Assembly (NCBI RefSeq): GCF_003412465.1
Contig: NZ_QTJV01000008.1
Span: 62,001 to 126,000 of the forward strand
Direction: 5' to 3'
Length of the DNA: 64,000 nt
From: Chitinophaga silvisoli
GTDB lineage: Bacteria; Bacteroidota; Bacteroidia; Chitinophagales; Chitinophagaceae
A program made the position numbers and the translations under genes. The notes under the pieces were generated by a model. It was not told the DNA's origin. It was given only the letters and a program-made list of their open reading frames with translations, and ran no database searches. Shown piece after piece: positions 28,316 through 37,953 of this stretch; position 1 is the stretch's first letter; every line of letters begins with the position of its first letter.

Positions 28316-31003
28316 TTATTCGTTGTAGGCATTTCCTGCCAGGTCTAACATAGCCATTGCCGTTAAGCCCCATTGTGCAACCGCGTTTGTAGATACACCG
28401 GGAGCTTCCTCCAAGGCATTTAATACTTCGGGACCATGCAGGGTATCCACTTTGGTACTCATCTTTTTAATACCTGCTTCGCCACCCAGGAATTCATCCC
28501 AGGCACGGGCAGCCAGTTTTGGGTCTTTCTTCACGCGGGCCGCAAATGCAGTGAGGCGGGCATGACCTTGTTTCAAATTCAGTTTGCCCAGTGATTTTCC
28601 CAATGCAGCCTTCTGTTCTTCGGGTGTCGCATTGTACAATGTACAATAGGCTATCCAGGCCTTTTCAAATGCAGGCATCGGGATCAATGCCACCAGTTCC
28701 ATGCAGATTTCCGGTAGTCCAAATACGGCGCTCAGGTGAGATACGGAAATCTTATCTGCTGCTGCGGGGCGGAATTTGCCGGTAGCGAGTTCCATCTCTG
28801 CGGAACCGGTAAAGAATCCATGCGGTTGAGCAGCGATAGTTTCCATACTGTTGAGTAACCTTTCCTTCGCAAGCGGTGTTCCGTGCCTTTCCCATTCAGT
28901 GAGCCATGCAGCGGCCAGGGAGCCCCAATCCGTACCAAATGACACGCCTGCATATTTCCCATCCGGATCGCCAATAGGCTGCCCTATTTTACGTCCGGGT
29001 ACAATTGTACGTAATGTATATGCAGCATCTACTTCTGCCTGCATCAGGTCTCCGACCCTTTCATCGGCTGTGAGGTAATAGTAGAAACGGCGATTGGCAA
29101 CAGTTGAAATACGTAGTTGTTTAGCACTACATCCCCAGTGTTGTACATTGTGCCGGGAACCCAGCGGGGCAAACCTGCCGATATGATATACGTCTACTTC
29201 CCCCGTATGTCGTGTCATCGCCTCCGCCATGCGAAACGCATCTTTACGGCCGGTATGCAGGTAATAATACCAGAGCCAGAGGTCTGTAGACAATTCAGAA
29301 TTATCCCAGGCAAAGCCTCCTACATCATAGCGCCACACATGCCGGTCACTATCATAGGTGTGCATCACATCGCCATAGTTCCAGAAGCCGTACCAACGTC
29401 TTTCTTCCACCTGTTGGTGATAATAGTTGAAATAAAAATCCAGTTGCTCCTGCATTTTATTTTTAGCCGGAGATGGCGTGAAGGCCTGGTTCCAGTTGCC
29501 CCCAAATACGCCGGCCAACTGCCATTGATTTGTTGCGCAGGTAATGGTATCCGGATCCTGGATGTAGGCGGCTACCTGGCTTAAAAACGCGTTATCAGGT
29601 GTAGCGGAGAGGGCCCAGATCTGTGCTTCGCTGGTACGGGCTACACCATGAGGGGTACCGAAACCAGGTTCGTAATCTTCGTAAGTAATATCTAATCCTT
29701 CCCGCTGCTTTTCGAAAGTATCCTGTCCCATACCATCATGATAAAAACGAAGATCCATGGCATTGGCCTTTGGCGCCCAGAACCACATCGTAACAACGGC
29801 CTCCGGGGTATGTGCATGGCGGATGTCCAGCTGGGCAGGATAGCTTTGCCAGAAGTTGCGGATGCCAAATGCAAGACCGCCACCAGGTGTACCTACATAA
29901 GCTGTACCGGAAGCCCTGCGGCCATAGGCCGACTGAATCCATCCATAACCTTCTTTAGTGCGCTTTTGAATTTCAAATGCATCAGGAGTAGGCTGAAATA
30001 AGGTATAATCTCCAAAATCAGGGATGTATTGCAATTTATCTTTGATAGCCGATACATCTTCTACTGTTTTCCCTGCGATCTGGGCATTTCTGGCGGCTTC
30101 TCCGGGGTCCCGGCGCAAACCGGTCAATCCTTTCACTGCCTCGGCAAAAACGCCTTCATTTTCTCCTGTAAAGCGAATGTGCCGGTTGTAGGTTTCACCA
30201 TCGAGGGGAATACTGAACCGGATTCCTATACCACTGATGAAATCCTTATACTCATCCCCGTCATAAATGATGGTATGAAGGATGCGGATTGCTTCACTTT
30301 CTTCGTAAAAATAAAGCCGCACGATGAAGGGAAGTAAATTCTTTTTTGCGGCAGTGACATGAAGCCCGGTTATTTTGACCACCGCTCTTACCGGACCGGA
30401 TTGTTCCACTATTACCGCTGTGATCTGTGATACATAATTATCATGAACTGTTGCCTGCTCTGCTGCATTTTGCACCTGTAATACCAGCTTTCCTTTTGTG
30501 GCTACAAGCTTTCCGTTTTTAGTGATGTTGCTGATTAAATATTCCCCGCTTTTTTCAACCCTGCATTGCAGCAATCCATTATCAATTAAATAATGGTCAT
30601 CTTCCTCTTTTACTTTTACAAGCCCGCTGGCAGTAGACGTTGAGACGGTCTTCAACACCAGCTGATCTGTCAATCCTTTATTCGCGCCTATTGCGTGGGC
30701 AGTCCACTTCAGCGAGCCATCCGGCCAGTAAGCCAGTGGCCAGGACTGGAGGTTCACAGCCTGCCCGCTGCTTTCCAGTACAAATCCATGTGATTTCTTC
30801 ACAGCCCCCTGCGGCCAGGGTACTCCCCAGGTAGCACCGATACTCAGTTTCGGCGCTTTATCACCCAGCCAGTGCAATGGCATATTATCCTGCATGTTGG
30901 TCCCAGGCATCCATGATTGTAAAGATGTTGCTATGGGTAACCCTGCACTTATAATCATCGATTGCTTCATAAAATCTCTTCGGGAAAGATTACCTTGTTC
31001 CAT
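28316..31003 (-). CDS. Exo-rhamnogalacturonan lyase-like protein (PL26 / YetA-like)
   Basis: This 895-residue protein has the three-part architecture of PcRGLX/YetA proteins: an N-terminal RIFT-like barrel, a central beta-sandwich and a C-terminal alpha/alpha toroid. The N-terminus LSRRDFMKQSMIISAGLP is a twin-arginine export signal. The family hallmark is at about 55-105: SIGATWGVPWPQGAVKKSHG and LQSWPLAYWPDGSLKWTAHA. The toroid part contains DVYHIGRFAPLGSRHNVQHW. Family members release unsaturated disaccharides from rhamnogalacturonan-I chain ends. Its start overlaps the PL11 stop by 14 bp, and the downstream genes are the acetylesterase and a DUF6250-like protein, which supports the pectin role. 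Confidence 0.87.
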   Translation of the reverse strand: MEQGNLSRRDFMKQSMIISAGLPIATSLQSWMPGTNMQDNMPLHWLGDKAPKLSIGATWGVPWPQGAVKKSHGFVLESSGQAVNLQSWPLAYWPDGSLKWTAHAIGANKGLTDQLVLKTVSTSTASGLVKVKEEDDHYLIDNGLLQCRVEKSGEYLISNITKNGKLVATKGKLVLQVQNAAEQATVHDNYVSQITAVIVEQSGPVRAVVKITGLHVTAAKKNLLPFIVRLYFYEESEAIRILHTIIYDGDEYKDFISGIGIRFSIPLDGETYNRHIRFTGENEGVFAEAVKGLTGLRRDPGEAARNAQIAGKTVEDVSAIKDKLQYIPDFGDYTLFQPTPDAFEIQKRTKEGYGWIQSAYGRRASGTAYVGTPGGGLAFGIRNFWQSYPAQLDIRHAHTPEAVVTMWFWAPKANAMDLRFYHDGMGQDTFEKQREGLDITYEDYEPGFGTPHGVARTSEAQIWALSATPDNAFLSQVAAYIQDPDTITCATNQWQLAGVFGGNWNQAFTPSPAKNKMQEQLDFYFNYYHQQVEERRWYGFWNYGDVMHTYDSDRHVWRYDVGGFAWDNSELSTDLWLWYYYLHTGRKDAFRMAEAMTRHTGEVDVYHIGRFAPLGSRHNVQHWGCSAKQLRISTVANRRFYYYLTADERVGDLMQAEVDAAYTLRTIVPGRKIGQPIGDPDGKYAGVSFGTDWGSLAAAWLTEWERHGTPLAKERLLNSMETIAAQPHGFFTGSAEMELATGKFRPAAADKISVSHLSAVFGLPEICMELVALIPMPAFEKAWIAYCTLYNATPEEQKAALGKSLGKLNLKQGHARLTAFAARVKKDPKLAARAWDEFLGGEAGIKKMSTKVDTLHGPEVLNALEEAPGVSTNAVAQWGLTAMAMLDLAGNAYNE

Positions 31004-32852
31004 TTATTTTAATATTCGGTCTGACGGGTTTTTGCATTCCAGCTCCAAAGTAAAATCCGGGATGTGGAGGCTGGTTATAACTTACGTTTTGCCAGGCAAT
31101 AGCGAGGCGGTACTGGGGATCCTGCATCCAGGTCGTAAACCTGTAGGCTGTAGGGATCGTGGTGGTATAAATGCGCAGTGCACTATTATCTGCTGTACGC
31201 CAGATCACTTCTTCACGCCAGTCACCAAAAAGATCCGCACTCAGGCAGGGTGTTGCTTTCGTACCATTATTTGCTACACATCCTGTAGCTGTCAGTAAAT
31301 TGATTGTTGTATCCTTTTGCCAATCCCATTTATCAATCCGGTTCTTATCCAACAATTCGCGTGTCAGATCACCATCCCACCAGATCACGAAGTTGGTAGA
31401 TGCCGGCGTTTTTGCTGTAATCGTTTTGCCATGTACATCTCTCAGTCCACCCGGACCGCCCCAGTTCTCAAAACCCGGATGTGTGGGATCAATGTCCGCC
31501 GCTACGCCCCTGCCTACGTCAGCACCTGGGCCCAGGCTCCACAAGATCTTCCCCGTAGCAGCATCAAACATGGCAACCCCAGGCGTTTGCAAGGCAATCG
31601 TTCTGTCTTCATTTTCATGAATGCCGAATACTTCCATACCCGGATGACCGGGATCCATATCGGTTAAATGGAGAGCATCGCCATGCCGCAGACCGGTTGT
31701 ATATAATCCTTTGCCATTATCATCAACAGTCATGGCTCCTATGCAGATTTCATCTTTTCCATCCCCGTCCACGTCAGCTACGACCAGGCTATGATTGCCC
31801 ATTCCTGAATAAGGATTGTTGCCATCATGTGTATCAAAGGTCCAGCGACTGCTTAATTGTCCATCGTGATAGTCCCAGGCAGCAAGTACAGACCGGCCAT
31901 ACCAGCCTCTCACAAATACTACACTGGGATGTATTCCATCAAGGTAAGCGATACCTGCCGTATACCGGTCGGCACGGCCACCGGTGCTATCATTGCCGCC
32001 ATTACCACCTATCCCGCCCCATCCATCCAGGGGATAACGGTCGGGGATAAAGGGAACAGTGGCCATGGCAGCACCTGTCTGCCCGTTGAATACAGTCAGG
32101 TATTCAGGTCCGTCCAGGATCTTGCCATATTTACCATCATGTTCATCTGTAAGTTTGCGCCAGTCCTTGTCTTTATCACCAATGGCTTTGCCCTTTCCGT
32201 CGATTGTGCCATCGGCGGTTTTGCATACCAGTTCGGCTTTGCCATCGCCATCCAGGTCATAGACCAGCATCTGTGTATAGGCAGCACCCGAGCGGATATT
32301 TTTGCCAAGGTCTATGCGCCAGAGGAATTGTCCATCCAACGTATAGGCATCAATCAGCTGGTTGTCAGTAAGGCCTGTCTGCGGTGGATTCTTTGCATTG
32401 TCAGGATCCCATTTCAGGATGATTTCATAACGGCCATCCCCGTCCAGATCGCCCAGGGTTGCATCATTAGCACTATATTTTCCGGCAGGCCGGTTTAAAG
32501 GGATGTTGAGATACTGTTGTACCGGGGTATGTGCTTTTAACAAAAATTTATCGTTTCCAGGATGTTCGCGGCCATTGATTACAGGCACAACTGTCCATTT
32601 ACTATCAAGCGTAGTATCTGTCCATGCAGCAGTGAAACAGTTTGCCTTGCTTAAAGGTGTACGATTTTGCAGTTTATGATCACGATAAACATTGAAGGCT
32701 ACCTGCCCGGGGTCCGTGGCAAGCAGCCGCCAGCTGAGGAATACGCTATCCTGCTGGTGACGAACTACCACTATACCCCTGTCAAGGTATTCCATTTTTC
32801 TTTGCCCAAAAGCCGTGGAACACAGGCATAGCAACACAATAAACTTATACAT
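30990..32852 (-). CDS. Rhamnogalacturonan lyase, polysaccharide lyase family 11
   Basis: This is a 620-residue secreted lyase that cuts rhamnogalacturonan-I between rhamnose and galacturonate by beta-elimination. The signal peptide ends near STAFGQ. The N-terminal fibronectin-like module (KMEYLDRGIVVVRHQQDSVF, SWRLLATDPGQVAFNVYRD) matches YesW/YesX. An eight-bladed propeller with repeated calcium-type loops follows (DLDGDGRYEIILKWD, DLDGDGKAELVCKTADGT, DVDGDGKDEICIGAM). Other family motifs are CLSADLFGDWREEVIWRT and QDPQYRLAIAWQNVSYNQPP. It is the first gene of the four-gene operon. No SusC/SusD pair adjoins it. Confidence 0.95.
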   Translation of the reverse strand: MYKFIVLLCLCSTAFGQRKMEYLDRGIVVVRHQQDSVFLSWRLLATDPGQVAFNVYRDHKLQNRTPLSKANCFTAAWTDTTLDSKWTVVPVINGREHPGNDKFLLKAHTPVQQYLNIPLNRPAGKYSANDATLGDLDGDGRYEIILKWDPDNAKNPPQTGLTDNQLIDAYTLDGQFLWRIDLGKNIRSGAAYTQMLVYDLDGDGKAELVCKTADGTIDGKGKAIGDKDKDWRKLTDEHDGKYGKILDGPEYLTVFNGQTGAAMATVPFIPDRYPLDGWGGIGGNGGNDSTGGRADRYTAGIAYLDGIHPSVVFVRGWYGRSVLAAWDYHDGQLSSRWTFDTHDGNNPYSGMGNHSLVVADVDGDGKDEICIGAMTVDDNGKGLYTTGLRHGDALHLTDMDPGHPGMEVFGIHENEDRTIALQTPGVAMFDAATGKILWSLGPGADVGRGVAADIDPTHPGFENWGGPGGLRDVHGKTITAKTPASTNFVIWWDGDLTRELLDKNRIDKWDWQKDTTINLLTATGCVANNGTKATPCLSADLFGDWREEVIWRTADNSALRIYTTTIPTAYRFTTWMQDPQYRLAIAWQNVSYNQPPHPGFYFGAGMQKPVRPNIKINGTR

Positions 32853-33146
32853 CTAAGTAAAAATTACCGGAGGTGGTGGTGGTAAATCGGGCATAAATGT
32901 AAAAAAAATGTAGCATTGACACTATACCATAGAGCATTTCTAATTGCCGTTTGTCGATACAATTGTTATATTTATCTTAATGCAGGTGGATTTATAAAGA
33001 TTTTTTATACTTTAGAGCATCATATCCAAATGCTAAAGGGGTATTATTTGCGAACTATTATCTCTTCTACGATTTACGATCTACCCGCCATGTAACCTGT
33101 TATTCCTTATCTGCAGCTAACTGTCAACCTTTTAAATTTATATGCG

Positions 33147-33704
33147 ATGATTATTCAACTATGCGGACTTTCTGGCGCAGGAAAAACTACAATTGCTACC
33201 AGTGTAAAAAGAAAAGCCATGGCATATGGCACTCCCATTGAAATTATTGATGGTGACAGCTACCGGGAATTCCTTTGCAGGGACCTGGGATTTTCAAAAG
33301 AAGATCGTTGCGAAAACATCCGCAGACTGGGTTTCGTGGCCAGCCGCCTCTCCCGCCACGGCATCATATGCATTATCAGTGCAATAAACCCTTACAGCGC
33401 TATGCGCGAAGAGCTGACTAACGCTTATGAACATGTGAAAACAGTATTCGTTGATTGTCCGGTGGAAGAACTGGTACAAAGAGACACCAAAGGTCTTTAC
33501 AAACGTGCAATGCTACCGGATCATCATCCTGAAAAACTACGTAATCTCACCGGTGTCAATGATCCTTTCGAAGTACCGTTGTCGCCTGATCTGCACCTAA
33601 AGACGAATGAAAAAACGGTGGCAGCCTGCACCAATGAGCTGTTCAAATTTATCCAGGCATCTATCCAGGCACAAACCATTTCTTACCGGGCAATAACAGC
33701 ATAG
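33147..33704 (+). CDS. cysC: Adenylylsulfate (APS) kinase
   Basis: This cytosolic enzyme phosphorylates APS to PAPS, the sulfate donor. It is 185 residues, the usual single-domain length. It has the P-loop GLSGAGKTT at residues 7-15, IIDGDSYREFLCRDLGFSKEDRCENIRRLG with the APS-binding residues, and the lid region KGLYKRAMLPDHHPEKLRNLTG. It lies 6 bp before a sulfotransferase gene, so PAPS is probably made for that enzyme. No ATP sulfurylase (cysD/cysN) or PAPS reductase is in the window, so this copy looks dedicated to sulfation rather than to cysteine synthesis. Confidence 0.95.
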   Translation: MIIQLCGLSGAGKTTIATSVKRKAMAYGTPIEIIDGDSYREFLCRDLGFSKEDRCENIRRLGFVASRLSRHGIICIISAINPYSAMREELTNAYEHVKTVFVDCPVEELVQRDTKGLYKRAMLPDHHPEKLRNLTGVNDPFEVPLSPDLHLKTNEKTVAACTNELFKFIQASIQAQTISYRAITA

Positions 33705-33710
33705 ATACAA

Positions 33711-34538
33711 ATGAAGAAAAAAGTTGTAGTAATTACCGGTATGCACCGGTCTGGCACTTCATTGGTTACTCAATGGCTGCATAAGTGTGGCCTGCATGTG
33801 GGTGATCAGTTTTTGGGTGCCGGTATTGGTAATACAGAGGGGCATTTTGAGGATGTAGATTTTGTAGAAGCACACCGGGGCATTCTGCGCAACCTGACAG
33901 GCAATGATGAAGGTTTGTTAAATCTGGAAAATCTTTGCATTCCTGCCGGACAGGAAAAAGTATTACATGACCTGGTCGGCAGGAAGCAATCTGCACAAGC
34001 GCAATGGGGATGGAAAGATCCCCGCACCTGCCTGTTCCTGGATGCTTACCGCGTGATATTGCCGGAGGCAAAGTACCTGGTGATCTTAAGAGATTACAGG
34101 AGTGTAGTGAGTTCTCTTTTGAGCCGGCGTTTCAAAAAATCGGAACACAAATATGCCGTGAAAGGTGGTCTTCCACTATTGATATGGAAATACTTTAAAA
34201 AAACTTCCCGCAAAAAGAAGCTGTTACATCAACTGAGTGACAAGTACCTGAAAGCATGGATCACCTACAATCAACGTATCCTGCAGCACCTGCTCCAGCA
34301 GCCCACAGGCACCTGCCTGGTGATTGATCATACCTGTTTGTCGAAAACCAACCAGGGTATATATGATTACATCACAAGGGAGTGGCAGCTCGACCTGAAT
34401 TATTATGATTTCTCGGAAGTCTATAAGGAAAATCTATTGAGTGATGTGTGGAATATCAGCGCATATGTGAAGGACAAAAGCCTGCTGGAAAAAGCGGAGG
34501 AATTGCAGGCAACCTTATTATTACACGCAGCTTATTAA
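33711..34538 (+). CDS. PAPS-dependent sulfotransferase family protein
   Basis: This is a 275-residue cytosolic enzyme expected to move sulfate from PAPS to a hydroxyl group. The 5'-phosphosulfate loop is TGMHRSGTSLVTQWLHKCG at residues 9-27. The 3'-phosphate motif is YLVILRDYRSVVSSLLSRR at about 123-141. WGWKDPRTCLFLDAYR lies between them, as in Sulfotransfer_3-type proteins. The acceptor is unknown; candidates include exopolysaccharide, sulfonolipid precursors or a secondary metabolite. The spacing of 6 bp to cysC shows an operon. The antiporter gene begins 33 bp later and may be on the same transcript. Confidence 0.88.
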   Translation: MKKKVVVITGMHRSGTSLVTQWLHKCGLHVGDQFLGAGIGNTEGHFEDVDFVEAHRGILRNLTGNDEGLLNLENLCIPAGQEKVLHDLVGRKQSAQAQWGWKDPRTCLFLDAYRVILPEAKYLVILRDYRSVVSSLLSRRFKKSEHKYAVKGGLPLLIWKYFKKTSRKKKLLHQLSDKYLKAWITYNQRILQHLLQQPTGTCLVIDHTCLSKTNQGIYDYITREWQLDLNYYDFSEVYKENLLSDVWNISAYVKDKSLLEKAEELQATLLLHAAY

Positions 34539-34571
34539 AATTATTTATTATTTTGCCGGCTTTAGCGCCAA

Positions 34572-35846
34572 ATGGAAAATTACAGCATCGTCATGCTTAT
34601 TCTGGGGGTCATGATGGCACTCTCGGCATTTGCAGATAAATTAAAGAAGCCTTATCCTGTATTGCTCGTAACCGCTGGTATTGCGCTGGGTTTTGTGCCC
34701 GGTATGCCACAGATCACGATCAGTCCAGAAATCGTATTCCTGATCTTCCTTCCTCCTATGCTGTATGACGCAGCCTGTAATATCTCTATCCAGGAATTTA
34801 AAAATAATGGTAAAACCATTAATACGCTGGCTTTTACAGTTGTATTCATTACCACAGGCGGTATTGCACTACTGGCGCATTACCTGATGGGAATGGCCTG
34901 GCCACTGGCGTTTGTATTAGGTGCCGTGTTATCTGCTACTGATGCAGTAGCTGCTACCAGCATTACCAAGGGACTTGGTCTCAACCATAAGACGCTGACG
35001 ATCCTGGAAGGGGAAAGCCTGATCAATGATGCCTCGGGTCTTATTGCTTATCGTTTTGCAGTGGCGGCGGTAGCAGGGAGTACTTTTATCTGGTATAAGG
35101 CAGGCTGGCAATTTATCCTGCTCATAGCCGGTGGGGTACTGCTGGGTGGCCTGGCGGGAAAGTTGTTACAATTCATCTTACATCATACGCGCCAGAATGG
35201 GATTGTAGCGATCAGCTTCACATTGCTGTTCCCTTTTGTGACCTATTCGCTGGCGGAAGATCTGCATGTTTCAGGTGTGATTGCAGTGGTGGTATTGGGG
35301 ATCTTTACGGCCCGGCTTACGAGCATGTATTTCCCCGCTTCAACCAAAGCACAGTCCAAAGCCTTCTGGGATATCATTGTTTTCATTCTGAATGGCCTGG
35401 TGTTTATTCTTATCGGACTGGAGTTTCCTTATGTGATTCACAATGTAAAAAGTATACAGATCCTGCCACTGATCGGGTATAGTTTCCTGATCGTATTTGT
35501 TACGATTGCGATCCGTGTGGTACGGATCTTTTTAGAAAGCCGCCGGCACTATCTCACCTTCCGTAAAACAGGTACGGATAAGCATAAGAAGGCGTTGCTG
35601 GACTGGAAGACATGCCTTATCCTGGGCTGGTCGGGGATGCGTGGGATTGTATCTCTGGCTACTGCACTGGCACTGCCGGAGAAGCTGGATAACGGGCAGC
35701 CCTTTCCGCAGCGGGATACGATTATTTTTATCGCGGTATTGGTGGTGGTAATTTCCCTGTTGATGCAGGGGTTGACATTACCTATATTGGTAAAGTTGCT
35801 GAAGGTGAAGCCGGATGGGCATAAACAGAAGGCACTGGTATCGTGA
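34572..35846 (+). CDS. Na+/H+ antiporter, CPA1 family
   Basis: This 424-residue inner-membrane exchanger has about 12 transmembrane segments. Family motifs are FLPPMLYDAACNISIQEF, the unwound-helix and ion-site region VLGAVLSATDAVAATSITKG, LTILEGESLINDASGLIAYR with the paired acidic residues, and WSGMRGIVSLATALALP. These match bacterial NhaP/YjcE-type antiporters. It would help regulate cytosolic pH and sodium. It lacks a large C-terminal regulatory tail. It may be cotranscribed with the sulfotransferase, with no obvious functional link. Confidence 0.94.
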   Translation: MENYSIVMLILGVMMALSAFADKLKKPYPVLLVTAGIALGFVPGMPQITISPEIVFLIFLPPMLYDAACNISIQEFKNNGKTINTLAFTVVFITTGGIALLAHYLMGMAWPLAFVLGAVLSATDAVAATSITKGLGLNHKTLTILEGESLINDASGLIAYRFAVAAVAGSTFIWYKAGWQFILLIAGGVLLGGLAGKLLQFILHHTRQNGIVAISFTLLFPFVTYSLAEDLHVSGVIAVVVLGIFTARLTSMYFPASTKAQSKAFWDIIVFILNGLVFILIGLEFPYVIHNVKSIQILPLIGYSFLIVFVTIAIRVVRIFLESRRHYLTFRKTGTDKHKKALLDWKTCLILGWSGMRGIVSLATALALPEKLDNGQPFPQRDTIIFIAVLVVVISLLMQGLTLPILVKLLKVKPDGHKQKALVS

Positions 35847-35907
35847 TAAAGCCGGATAATTACTTATTTCAGTTAAAGATAAAAATACAGATCACAGGGA
35901 GCATGAA

Positions 35908-36750
35908 TTAATAAGTCCGGGTTCGTCCTATATAAATATTTTTCGCATACAGATAGGTATCTGCTGTAGGGCCGGGTGTTCCACTGGATCCTTCCATCTG
36001 CATATTAATGATCACATACAGTGGTTTGCCTACAAAATTGGCATTGTGTACGCCTTTCCAAACACCGTCAATATAATAGTGAATGTCTACATTGGTATCA
36101 CTCACTTTCGTAATCCATGCCCGGTAGGTATGCCAGCTACCCGGTGATGATACGGTGGTCAATGTACTGGATACATCAGAAGAGGTTCTAAAAGTATTCT
36201 GCCAGTTGACAGCGCTACCTTTGAACTCCATAATATCGCTTTCGGGCGGCCAGCTGTTTACGCCGGTGAGCCAGAAGGCCGGCCATGAGCCGGTAACAGT
36301 AGGTACCTGGAAATCGCATTTCACTTCCCAGTTAGGAAATTGATCATTGACCAACACATGTTCTTTTGTGTTGATCGCGCCTGAATGATAATGAATAGCC
36401 AGGTATGGGCTTGAACTGCTGGTGCCTTCATCCCAGGTGATCTTTGCCGCCTTGATGGTAAGTACGCCATTGTTCAGGTAAATGTGATTGTGATCTGTAC
36501 TGCTGCCATACATACGAGCAGTACCGTTATGATCGGAGCCCCATGGATACAGATAGTTCCAGGCGGCTTCAAAAGCAGTGTAACTGGCAAATGAGTTGCC
36601 ATCTAATACCGTTTCCCATGTTTCGGCAGCTTCGGCAGCGGCGATAGCTTTGGCGCTGACTGCAGCGGGGGCTTTTTCCTGCCATTGCTTACCACAGGAA
36701 GATAGAAAAGGTGTGCTAAGTGCCAGCAGTACTGTGATTAAGATTTTCAT
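35908..36750 (-). CDS. Glycoside hydrolase family 16 lipoprotein
   Basis: This is a 280-residue predicted lipoprotein (lipobox FLSSC) with a GH16 beta-jelly-roll. The start at 36750 is chosen because it gives a clean lipoprotein signal; the open frame extends 18 codons upstream without one. The catalytic signature ExDxxE is present as PPESDIMEFKG, with nucleophile and acid/base glutamates at about residues 170-175. WPAFWLTGVNSWPPE and YYIDGVWKG are other GH16 features. Known GH16 enzymes cut beta-1,3/1,4-glucans, agar, carrageenan or porphyran. The specificity here cannot be read, and no SusCD pair adjoins it. Confidence 0.9.
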   Translation of the reverse strand: MKILITVLLALSTPFLSSCGKQWQEKAPAAVSAKAIAAAEAAETWETVLDGNSFASYTAFEAAWNYLYPWGSDHNGTARMYGSSTDHNHIYLNNGVLTIKAAKITWDEGTSSSSPYLAIHYHSGAINTKEHVLVNDQFPNWEVKCDFQVPTVTGSWPAFWLTGVNSWPPESDIMEFKGSAVNWQNTFRTSSDVSSTLTTVSSPGSWHTYRAWITKVSDTNVDIHYYIDGVWKGVHNANFVGKPLYVIINMQMEGSSGTPGPTADTYLYAKNIYIGRTRTY

Positions 36751-36913
36751 AGAGTGGAAAGGTTTATGGATGAACAAAATGCTCCTGTGACCTGTGACAC
36801 TCAATGATACGGGTTTTTCCTGTGTGGAGATAGCAGGAAAATAACCTGGGTTACTTATATATGAACCTTATTTAGAAAAGGCTGAGATTTATTGGGAAAA
36901 CGTATTTTGGGGG

Positions 36914-37924
36914 CTATGCCAAATGCAATGCCTCTCCTATCCTCAATGGCTTTATTCTTTTCTCCAACCCGTTCTCCGTAGCCACCTGCTTAAACACCTT
37001 CAATGGTAAATCCAGCGGCTCATCGGACAAGTCAAAAGTTCCAAAATGCATAGGGATCGCATGCTTTGCCTGCAACTCTTCCATCGCTTTTATTGCCAGT
37101 GCCGGTGACTGATGCACAGGATGCATGAACCACTCCGGTTCAAAAGCACCAATGCCCAGTAATGCATAATCAAATCCTCCAAACACTTCCTGCAACTGCT
37201 GATAATGGGTATCATACCCACTATCGCCGCCGAAATAAATACGTCGCTGTGCAGACTCTATCACAAAGCCTCCCCAGAGCCGGCGGTTGGTATCAAATGC
37301 ACCCCGTTTGCCCCAATGACGTGCAGGCACGTACGTGATCTTAATATGTGCTGTCTGATATTGCTGGTACCAGCCTGCCTCCTGGATCTGCTCTGAACTG
37401 GTAAATTCCCTGATCAAAGGCTCCATGCCCAGGCCTGCAAGATATGTCGCCTTCGGATTATTCCTCGCCAGTCTTTGCAATGTGGGTTTATCACAGTGAT
37501 CTCGATGATCATGAGAAAGTAAAATATAATCCAGCTTGGTTAACAATATCGGGTTCACAGGAAAGGGTGATACTCTCTTCACTGCCAGAATATCCCCAAA
37601 TACCGGATCAGTCAGCAGCCGTATTCCACCGATACGAATGAAGAAAGTACAATGGCCCAGCCATGCAATGACATCATCATCCCCATTCAGCCAGCTAGCG
37701 TCTGTCAGCACATCCGGCTTCCAGCGCAATTTCTCCTTCTCTGCCTTGAATCGGTTCTCCTTCATCTTCCAGCGGATCACTTCCATAAAAGAAGGTGAAT
37801 ATGGATGCTGCAAATTTACATAACGTCCACGTGCATCAACCGGAGTTCCTTTCCAGTTTTCGTCCTTAATAATAGTTTCCAATGCTGCATTGTTCACGTA
37901 ACCTGCTGCCATGATTGCTTCCAT
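36914..37924 (-). CDS. MBL-fold metallo-hydrolase (NAPE-PLD/UlaG-like)
   Basis: This 336-residue protein has the two-metal beta-lactamase fold of the NAPE-PLD-like group. Motifs include AWLGHCTFFIRIGGIRLLTD, the metal motif LLSHDHRDHCDKPTL, the histidine region ARHWGKRGAFDTNRRLWGGF, YFGGDSGYDTHYQQL and IPMHFGTFDLSD. Relatives hydrolyse N-acyl phosphatidylethanolamine or act as lactonases. There is no signal peptide. It stands alone between the GH16 gene and the ECF sigma gene on the same strand. Confidence 0.92.
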   Translation of the reverse strand: MEAIMAAGYVNNAALETIIKDENWKGTPVDARGRYVNLQHPYSPSFMEVIRWKMKENRFKAEKEKLRWKPDVLTDASWLNGDDDVIAWLGHCTFFIRIGGIRLLTDPVFGDILAVKRVSPFPVNPILLTKLDYILLSHDHRDHCDKPTLQRLARNNPKATYLAGLGMEPLIREFTSSEQIQEAGWYQQYQTAHIKITYVPARHWGKRGAFDTNRRLWGGFVIESAQRRIYFGGDSGYDTHYQQLQEVFGGFDYALLGIGAFEPEWFMHPVHQSPALAIKAMEELQAKHAIPMHFGTFDLSDEPLDLPLKVFKQVATENGLEKRIKPLRIGEALHLA

Positions 37925-37953
37925 AACTCAATTAATATCCCTAAAGATAATGT

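Noticed and set aside
32950-32974. Promoter TTTG / TATATTTA upstream of cysC
   Set aside because: The -7 box has a mismatch and the spacing is only 13 nt, which is too short for the Bacteroidota consensus.
30990-33146. Hybrid two-component or SusR-type regulator for the pectin operon
   Set aside because: No periplasmic sensor, HisKA or AraC domain lies next to the operon; only the orphan NarL-type regulator converges from the other side.
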